DNA of 26,222 nt from Chromera velia (lineage: Eukaryota; Sar; Chromeraceae): NCBI GenBank assembly GCA_018398765.1, contig JAHBMJ010000357.1, positions 23,747 to 49,968 on the forward strand. Direction: 5' to 3'. Positions 19,442 through 26,222 of this stretch are shown here, piece by piece. A program made the translations under genes and the position numbers. The stretch's first letter is position 1; the number at the start of each line of letters is the position of its first letter. The notes below the pieces were generated by a model. It did not search any database. It saw only the letters and a program-made list of their open reading frames with translations, and was not told where the DNA came from.

Positions 19442-22400
19442 TCACACGCGTCGAAGTTTCGATGGAGGTGGCTGTTGAGCCCCCGCGATGATTTTGTCCT
19501 TGTCTGCGCCGGCAATTGCTGCTGCCTGCGCAGCTGCGGCCTTCTTGTCCGCTTTCTCCTTCTCCTTCTCTGCCTTCTCTGCGGCCTCTACTGCGTCTGC
19601 AGCGGCCGCGTTGCCCTCCGTGGGCCGCTCAATCAGACGCGCAGAGACGCCGAATTCGTAGAGCTCGCCCGCACGAGATGTGTCTGCATACGTCAAATAT
19701 TCCCATATGGTACAGCAGCCCATGTGATCCTTTATTGTTGCGCAGAAAAGGAAGCCTAGCTGATCGGCGGTTGCTCAGTTGCCACTTCTTTTCCACTTGT
19801 GCAGCCACAGAAAACAGACTCGCCGAACCCAAACAACACACCCACCTCCACAGGACGAGTCACACACACCACAAAGATGACCCATATGCATAGGGGGAAG
19901 GTCCATGAGGACCAAACCATAAAACTTTCCGCACGACAGCGCACTAGACGAGAAAGATGCGGTCCAATTAGTTATTTGCTTGCCGGCCCACCCACCCACC
20001 CACCCACCCACAGGCACACACACCAACTGCTCGACTGACTGACTGTCTGACTGACCCATTTTGAAGACTTTGTGGGTCTCGCTCTGTGTGAGGAACCCGA
20101 GGCTGATCTGAGCGTCCACGATCATCTTCTTCATTGAAAGGAAGTGCTGAGGGGGGATCTGCAAGCAGCCAGCCTCACATACGTATGCATACAGGCATCC
20201 ATACATGTTCAGATTTATAACAAACCTGTATCGCTCTTTCACTCAGCTTGAATACCATTGTCTCCCCAGCATCACCAAGGCACAGTTCATGTTGGCAAAA
20301 TGATTCGAATCAAATCGTCTCAGAGGATAGCGCAACAAAAAACGCTAAGCAAAAGATCATTTCACAAATCATTTCGATCCCACCCCTCTCCCAACTCCCT
20401 TCAAAAATTCTACTCTGACGGACCTGCAATCGTGAGGAAACCTTCTTTTCATTCTCGTCAAGCAAGTCCCATCCAGGAAGGATACTATACTCGTCTTGCG
20501 GTCCGAACTGCATTTCCTTCGGTGCGCCCGCATCCCTCTCCTCCCCCCCCTCTCCTGGAGCCTCTACTCCCTCCCCTCCTTCTCCCTCCCCTTCCCCCCC
20601 CAACCCCAAGCCCATACTCTCATCAACAGACCCGAGAGAGGAGTGGCCACTCCGCCCTAATATTCCCCCCCCCCTTCCTCCTCCCTCCGTGTCGCCCTCC
20701 CCCTCTCCCTGTCCCTCTGTGTGGGTCTGGGAGTGGGCAGTCATCGTGTCGCCCTTGCCCCTCCTGCCGACTCCCCCGACGGCATCGATCTCTTCCTGCA
20801 ACCATTCATTATTCGTGCTGTACATTTCTTTACAGCATGTTTTCCCTGTCGGTGAACATAAAAAATAGTGAAGGTACACACACGTAGACCATCCAGCTGA
20901 CTTTTACACCTTTGACCTTCCTGCACCGGACATCCCCAGCCCTTCTCTTACGTTCTCTTTTGCGTTCCCCCTTGTTTTCAGCAATGTGCAGGGAACGAAA
21001 CAAACGAGAAAAAAGAGACATTTGGATAGGGGAACGGTGGAGGGGAAGAGCGTTGACAAAGGAGAACGGACGCAGACTGGGGGTTTCTTTCACTGCAGAA
21101 CACCCAGAGACGAGAAAATAGAACGCACAAGAGAAACAATCGCGTTCGGGAACTTTGATTTTTGTAAGGTTGTGCGAAGAAGCGGCATTCGGCACCATAG
21201 AGGAAGACGCAGAAAAAGAGAGACAACGCTCGAATGACGCACGCACTGACTGACCTGATCCATCACCCACTTCCTGCCCGTCTTCTTCAGAGCTGTCACT
21301 ACCTCCTTTTCCTGCACACATGACGTATGTCGATTTTGTCTGTTTGTTTGTTCGTCCATTTCATTGTCTGATCTGCCTGTCCGCCTGTCTGCAAGGGTCT
21401 CTGTCTGTCTATCTGATTGTCTGTCCGTCCGTCCGTCCGTCCGTCTGTCTGTCTGTCCGTCTGTCCGTCCGTCCGTCCGTCCGTCTGTTCGTCCGTCCGT
21501 CCGTCTGTTCGTCCGTCCGTCCGTCTGTTCGTCCGTCCGTCTGTCTGTCTGTCTGTCCGTCCGTCTGTCTGTCTGTCCGTCCGTCTCTCTCTTTCTGCTT
21601 TGCCTGCATGCCTGCCTATGTGTCTGCCTCTCTCTCTCTCTCCCTCTCTCTATCTGTTTCTCTGCCTGCCTGCGCAATTGCATGAGTGTATGCACGTTTT
21701 CATATTACACGAATGTGCGTGTTCACGTCTGTTTCTGGTATCAATGCTAGCTTGTGTGTGTCTGTATGCTAAGATTTCCCTTCATTTGTCTGTTTGTATG
21801 CCATGTACGATAGTCCCTTGACGATTGAAGGCATGCCTGCGTGAAGGGACTCGGAGACACAGCGAGACGGAGTCAGTGTGGGCCTGTAACAGGGGTCACT
21901 AAAGCTGCCACAAGAGGAAGGCGGATTGTGACTACGGGGACAGGCCTGTTTTGTTTCGTTTTGAACTTCCAATCATCTGATTGATACAGGAGACATGCAG
22001 GAAATGGAGGGAGGGGTATGAGGAGATTCGATGAAGAAAGAATGCGATTACATGGACAGTTGGGTGCCAGTACTGTGCGAGCGCTCTCTCTCGCACCCGT
22101 CTGCCTGCCAGTCGTTTTGTGTCTGTTCTGGCACAGCTTTGCGCATGCAGATTATGCGATCTTTTTTCTTCTTCTGCATTGCCTGCCTTCCATTTACCTT
22201 CAGTTCTTCTTCCCCTTCTTCTTCTGCGACCCTCTCTTCTCTTCATGGAGACCTCTCTGTCTGTCTTCCGATCAGTCAAACTTTGGACCTTTCTCTGTCT
22301 GCTGATGCTCTCAGCTGCTAAGTGGACGGACTGACAGGACGGAGTGCAAGGAAGGGCGTTGGTTGAGGAGGAACGTGCCCGAACCAATTGGGGCACCAAG

Positions 22401-23064
22401 CAAGGAAGCGAAATCAAGCCAACAAATAATCGAGGTCGGATCTGACCGGATGGAATGTGAAGGCGTTGGTTGAGGATGAGGTCTGGTTGCTCGAGTAGGT
22501 GGGCTTTTTGTTTTGGACCTCCCGCGCTTGACCGATGGACTCAAGCTCCTGCTATCAAACAAAACAAAGATCAATCAATGGATAAAGCAAGAAGGAAACA
22601 AGGCAATGCGGCATTACACGAGACGGTCACATTCCGGCTTTTATCTTTTTCCATCTCAAGAATGGTTTGCCATCCCTGGAAGGCGGCAAACAAAAAAGGA
22701 AACTGGCGGTCCCAGAAAGAAGCAGAGAAAGGGGTACAGACATAGAATCTTCAATCATTGGAAGAAATTTTCAAAGAAAATCCAAGAAAAAATCACCTGG
22801 AAGAATTTTCGTGTACACTCACATTTTGATCGCGAGGACAAATACTTCCTTTCTTTTGGACCTCCAAGGAGAAAACAAATTCCAACCACAAAAGAAAAGA
22901 AAAGTTGAGGGGACACAAAACCCGCCTATCCCCTTTTCCTATCAAAAGACACTTTCGTCTTCTAATGAGACTGACTGCTGCTTCCCTGAAAGTCCGGATG
23001 CCTTTTTGCCTCCACTCACGCAGCTTCTCCGCCCTCTCACGGAGACGGCGCTCGGTAATTAAAC

Positions 23065-23100
<36 letters not shown>

Positions 23101-25885
23101 AACAAACAAACAACGTCGTGCATAGCTGCAGTCATCCTCTGTTTTCGTCGTCTTACCCTGTTTCTGCTCCCTCTGTCCATGTGTCTTTCTCTCTCCCTTT
23201 GCCAGCGTGTGTGCCTTCGTTTTCCTAGGTGGGAAAGCGTTGTTGAGATTGGATGTCATTGAGGGGAAAGGGAAAGAGGGGGGGAGACACAAGGAGCTGC
23301 ATCATGTGCAGCGGCGAAACTGAGGAAGCAGGTTCATGCGAAGAGAAGCGAAGAGAAAAGTGAGGGAGGTTACCCCCTTTTCCATCGCATCCAAGTCAAA
23401 GGCTCCAGCGGAAAAGATTGTAGAAAGCTGTCTCTTGAGCACTTCCCTTCCCTTACCTCCTTCCTCGTTTTTTTCCACTCCCGTTTTTCCTAAAAACACC
23501 GCTGCCTCTCTTTTTTTGCGTCCTCGTGCGCAGTCCGTTCACCCCCAAGGCACGCACGCACCCACACACAGCAAGAGGGAGGGAGAGAGGCAAGCTTGCC
23601 CACCTTGACAAATTCCTCGTGCTCCACATCCGGGTGGAACCTCTGCGCAGCTCTGAGGATTTGGTGGTAGTCTCTCTCGTCTCTCGTGCGCTTCCGGTCC
23701 TTTGCCTGCGGGTGGCGAGAGAGAGACGCGCATTTGCGTTGTGTGTATGTGTATGTGCACGCGTGCATATGCAAACTTGCATTTATTCTGCTCCTGTACC
23801 TGCAAAACTAGTTCCTGCCTTCGTGATGGTGGTGGAGTGGGGCTATTGCGTTCAGTGGACAGGAAGAGGGAGAGGTTGGGAAGGGGAGACAAAAATATGA
23901 CTCAGAACTTGGCTGCAGGCAGAGAGGCCTGAAAGGAAAGGATGGACATCAAACTTCTCCAACAACCTGGCTTCACCTCTCTTTCATGCACATATGAACG
24001 GATGAACGTAGGAGGAGGGGAGACGCACCCACCTGCTGTGCCCGGATGTCCAAAAGGTTCCGATGGACTGCAAAGGCCTTCCTTCTCATTCGTTCATCCA
24101 GCTTGCAGTTGAAGATTTCCTGGCAAGCAGGAGACGTGCATGGATACACATGTCGAACTATCGGTGTATTCACACACACACACACATGCACATGCGTTTA
24201 CAGGGTCGTGACTTTCTTCTGTCCAGTTTGCAGGCTCTCGTTTTCTCATCCTTCGACGACCGACAGAAACGAGAACGCACAAGCTATCCCAAGGACAGGG
24301 GACAGACACAACGCTACAGACCTTTCTGTCTGCTTCGTCGACTTCCTTCACGTTTCACTTTTTTCTTCTTATCAACCTGGGACACTGACTTACTGCCCTG
24401 AGGGTGACTGTGATTTTCCATACTGAGGACAAACACACACAACACAACAGCACCAACACAGCAAGGCAAAGCAGGAAACCGGTGTTGCCTATCCATCGCC
24501 AGTCTGGGTGTCACTCACGAAAACGAACATTCCACACAGGCAGAGACAGAATGACTGAGAGACAGACTCACCAAGGCATTCAATTTGAGTTCCGTCTCCT
24601 CAGGAGGCTCCTCAGGTCTGAACTCCAAATCAGCCACAATCATCTCGGCATCGTTATCATATTCAGTCTCGAAGTCGCAACGTCTCTCCATGTACCTGCG
24701 GGAAGGGAACGAGAGTGATGATCAAGGGAGACGCCCAAGAATGAATCCATACAAGTTCATTTTATTCCACTCGTGTTCACCTTCGTTGTCCTTCATTCCT
24801 TTCTTCTTCCCTCTCTTCGCCTCTCTCCCTTTCTCTTTTTTTTTTTTTTTTCTTTTTCTCTCCTTGTCTCCTTCCTTCACCCCTTCCATCCATCTGTAAA
24901 CAACACCAAGTGACTCACCCCACAATACTGTAGGACGGCGGTTTTGCGTCTGGCTGCTTCTGACTCTGGGCACCTGCCCCCTCAGGGCCCCCTGTCACGG
25001 AAGCAGAACTGGAGCCAGACCGTGCAGCTGCAAACAAACAAAGAAACCAAATCATCATCATTCACACACAAATCGTTATTCGGACGGAGGATCCACACCT
25101 GAACGCAAGAGCACCTCCTCAAAGGGGCGTTGTGTTGTAGACAAGCCAGCCAGATTAGAGGGAAAATTCAGATGCCGCAAGACAAGGCGCAGCATGCAGA
25201 CAACGCATCTTGGAGCAGCTGCAAAAAGGAGACAGGGGGAAGCAGCCGTAGAAAGAGAAAAAGCAGACGAGAACGAGAATGGTGCATCATTCATGCGAGC
25301 ACCATGCTTATACAAAGATAAATGCACACATACTGGAAACATATATCTGTACATTACAAATCCGCCCTTCTTACCTCCTGTGGGGACAATAGCGGCAGAG
25401 GATGAGGAGACAGAAGCAGAGGATTCTGCACGATGAGGCGCCCCTCCTCCTCCCCCTCCTCCTCCTCCTGCAGCCACACTCCCCTCTGTGCCCATCTCCA
25501 CATCCCCCTCCCCTCCTCCCATGGTCCCCCCACTCTGTTGCCCCCCTCCACTCCCACTCACCCCCACTCTTCCAACCTCATCGCCCCCCCCTCCAATTTC
25601 AGTGGGTGCTACTGAAGCGGCGGCGGCCGGAGGGCCGGCAGCAGAGGAAGACGAAGAAGACGAAGCATCCTGCAAACAGACCCCCAGTTCCATAAGACAG
25701 AGAGAAGAGGTAGGCTTTGCCATCTCGTTTCTGCCCTTCCTCTTTTTCTCCGGACGAAAACCACTCACTTACATCGAGAGAGAAAGAGGAGTGCAGAAAA
25801 AACATAATTCAAAGCAACCAAGCCCGCCCACCTTTGTCTTCTCTTCTTCTGAAGATGTCCCGACCCCGATCAGCTTCGAGAAGTC
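19442..25885 (-). CDS. ADA2: Transcriptional adaptor ADA2, 5' end beyond the window (11 exons seen)
   Basis: Exons in transcript order: 25885-25832, 25669-25375, 25027-24919, 24695-24572, 24119-24033, 23705-23604, 23065-22976, 21311-21255, 20795-20424, 20158-20056, 19755-19442. They give 1707 bases, 568 codons plus stop, all in phase. ADA2 links the GCN5 acetyltransferase to the SAGA-type complex in the nucleus. The diagnostic central block runs over residues 148-290 of the visible part: [67 protein letters not shown] and [15 protein letters not shown] domain follows at about 413-465 ([16 protein letters not shown], then LGFLTQSE). Unusual parts are a Gly/Ser/Ala-rich insert before the central block (19-117), a Gly/Glu spacer before SWIRM (about 307-400) and an Ala/Lys/Glu tail. 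The ZZ finger and SANT domain should lie upstream, off the right edge. The 25375 and 20424 donors and the 19755 acceptor are the weaker splice sites. Confidence 0.88.
19986..20012. repeat. CCCA tetranucleotide run
   Basis: This is a short CCCA array in the last ADA2 intron. A similar one lies at 25940-25970. Confidence 0.85.
21366..21590. repeat. Long GTCC/GTCT tetranucleotide array in an ADA2 intron
   Basis: About 220 bases consist of GTCC and GTCT units in irregular alternation on the plus strand, lying in the 1.66 kb intron between the exons at 23065-22976 and 21311-21255. Because the unit is four bases long, several frames on both strands stay open and read as Ser-Val-Cys/Arg-Pro or Arg-Thr-Asp-Gly/Gln repeats. 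These are translations of the array. Confidence 0.9.
21600..22960. other. Remainder of the long ADA2 intron
   Basis: This is the largest intron of the gene. I searched the minus strand for further ADA2 exons and saw none; the two flanking exons join in frame and reproduce the expected order of conserved blocks. Open frames here (for example 21932-22417 minus and 22513-22908 plus) are low-complexity or unremarkable. Confidence 0.5.
23068..23113. repeat. CA dinucleotide run followed by AAAC run
   Basis: A CA array (about 23068-23096) grades into AAAC repeats up to 23113. It sits directly at the 3' splice site of the ADA2 exon 23065-22976, so the minus-strand polypyrimidine tract is a TG-rich repeat. 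Confidence 0.85.
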
Positions 25886-25939
25886 CTGACACAAGAGAAA
25901 GAAGATATGTGTACAGAAAGACGCACAAATACACATTCA

Positions 25940-25990
25940 CCCCCACCCACCCACCCACCCACCCACCCACAGAGAGAGAGAGAGAGAGAG
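25940..25990. repeat. CCCA run joined to AG run
   Basis: CCCA repeats (25940-25970) are followed at once by an AG dinucleotide run (25971-25990), just upstream (minus sense) of the first visible ADA2 exon. Confidence 0.85.
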
Positions 25991-26222
25991 GGAATCCTCA
26001 AAATGCAAGACCAGCTCCCGTCCTCTAACGCCCTTTTACACTCCTTTCTCTCCTGCTGGAAAAAAAGAAAGGAACAGAAAAGCAGCGAAAAGACAAGGCG
26101 GCAGCAGAGGAAAAAAAGAAAAGAGAAAAGAGGAGTGGCGAAAGCGAGGACTGAGACCGAGAAGTGCAGACCTCTCATAGGGTAAGGGTGAAGAGCATGA
26201 GGGCAGAATGAAACAAGTCGGA
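25991..26222. other. Right edge, probably ADA2 intron
   Basis: No exon is recognisable here on either strand. Since the upstream half of ADA2 (ZZ and SANT) is missing from the window, this is most likely intron sequence of that gene. Confidence 0.4.

Noticed and set aside
20258-20887. 209-codon plus-strand Pro-rich frame
   Set aside because: It lies antisense to the Gly/Glu-rich ADA2 exon 20795-20424, which has splice sites in phase with its neighbours.
21090-21695. 201-codon minus-strand frame with Arg-Thr-Asp-Gly/Gln repeats, and plus-strand partners
   Set aside because: It is a product of the GTCC/GTCT tetranucleotide array inside an ADA2 intron.
23604-23705. HPD motif after a DYHQIL segment, at first suggestive of a DnaJ J-domain
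   Set aside because: The flanking exons spell out the ADA2 central region in order, and the [13 protein letters not shown] segment is the matching ADA2 block; the HPD is coincidental.

Overview
The window looks like nuclear DNA of a plastid-bearing alveolate, most likely a chromerid alga such as Chromera velia (genus-level guess, moderate confidence). Three observations support this. Genes have many short introns with GT-AG borders and exons of 47-370 bases. One gene encodes a secreted protein with four PAN/Apple domains, a style common in apicomplexan and chromerid parasite-type secretory proteins. Another small protein carries a signal peptide followed by a phenylalanine and a Ser/Arg-rich stretch, as in proteins sent to complex plastids. 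A chromodomain-bearing Ty3/gypsy element and many simple repeats fit a repeat-rich protist genome. No prokaryotic features, tRNA, rRNA or CRISPR were seen.

Layout. 1-600 may hold the last exon of a plus-strand gene. 601-2040 is AT-rich and apparently gene-free. 2077-7409 (minus) is an 11-exon gene for a 559-residue secreted four-Apple-domain protein; all ten introns keep frame. About 0.5 kb away, divergently placed, is a 119-residue plus-strand protein with a putative bipartite plastid leader (7934-8293). The spacer holds a TATA-like box and a short upstream ORF.

8931-18630 is a repeat island. Its base is a tandem duplication of a ~1.2-1.4 kb unit containing a T/C/G-only minisatellite. The first unit was split by a small LTR-flanked non-autonomous element (LTRs 9916-10247 and 16633-16951, target duplication ATAGT). 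The second unit preserves the matching empty site. That small element was in turn split by a 5.8 kb chromovirus-type Ty3/gypsy element (LTRs 10359-10678 and 15814-16133, target duplication CCATC). The gypsy element retains gag zinc knuckle, protease, reverse transcriptase, RNase H, integrase and chromodomain, but is dead: I count 21 internal stops, every one explainable by a C-to-T change in a CAG, CAA or CGA codon, plus frameshifts. Both LTR families end CGT...ACG instead of TG...CA.

18631-19441 is intergenic. 19442-25885 (minus, continuing past the right edge) holds eleven exons of the SAGA-type transcriptional adaptor ADA2: the conserved central region, a Gly/Glu-rich spacer and a C-terminal SWIRM domain. 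The ZZ finger and SANT domain expected at the N terminus lie outside the window.
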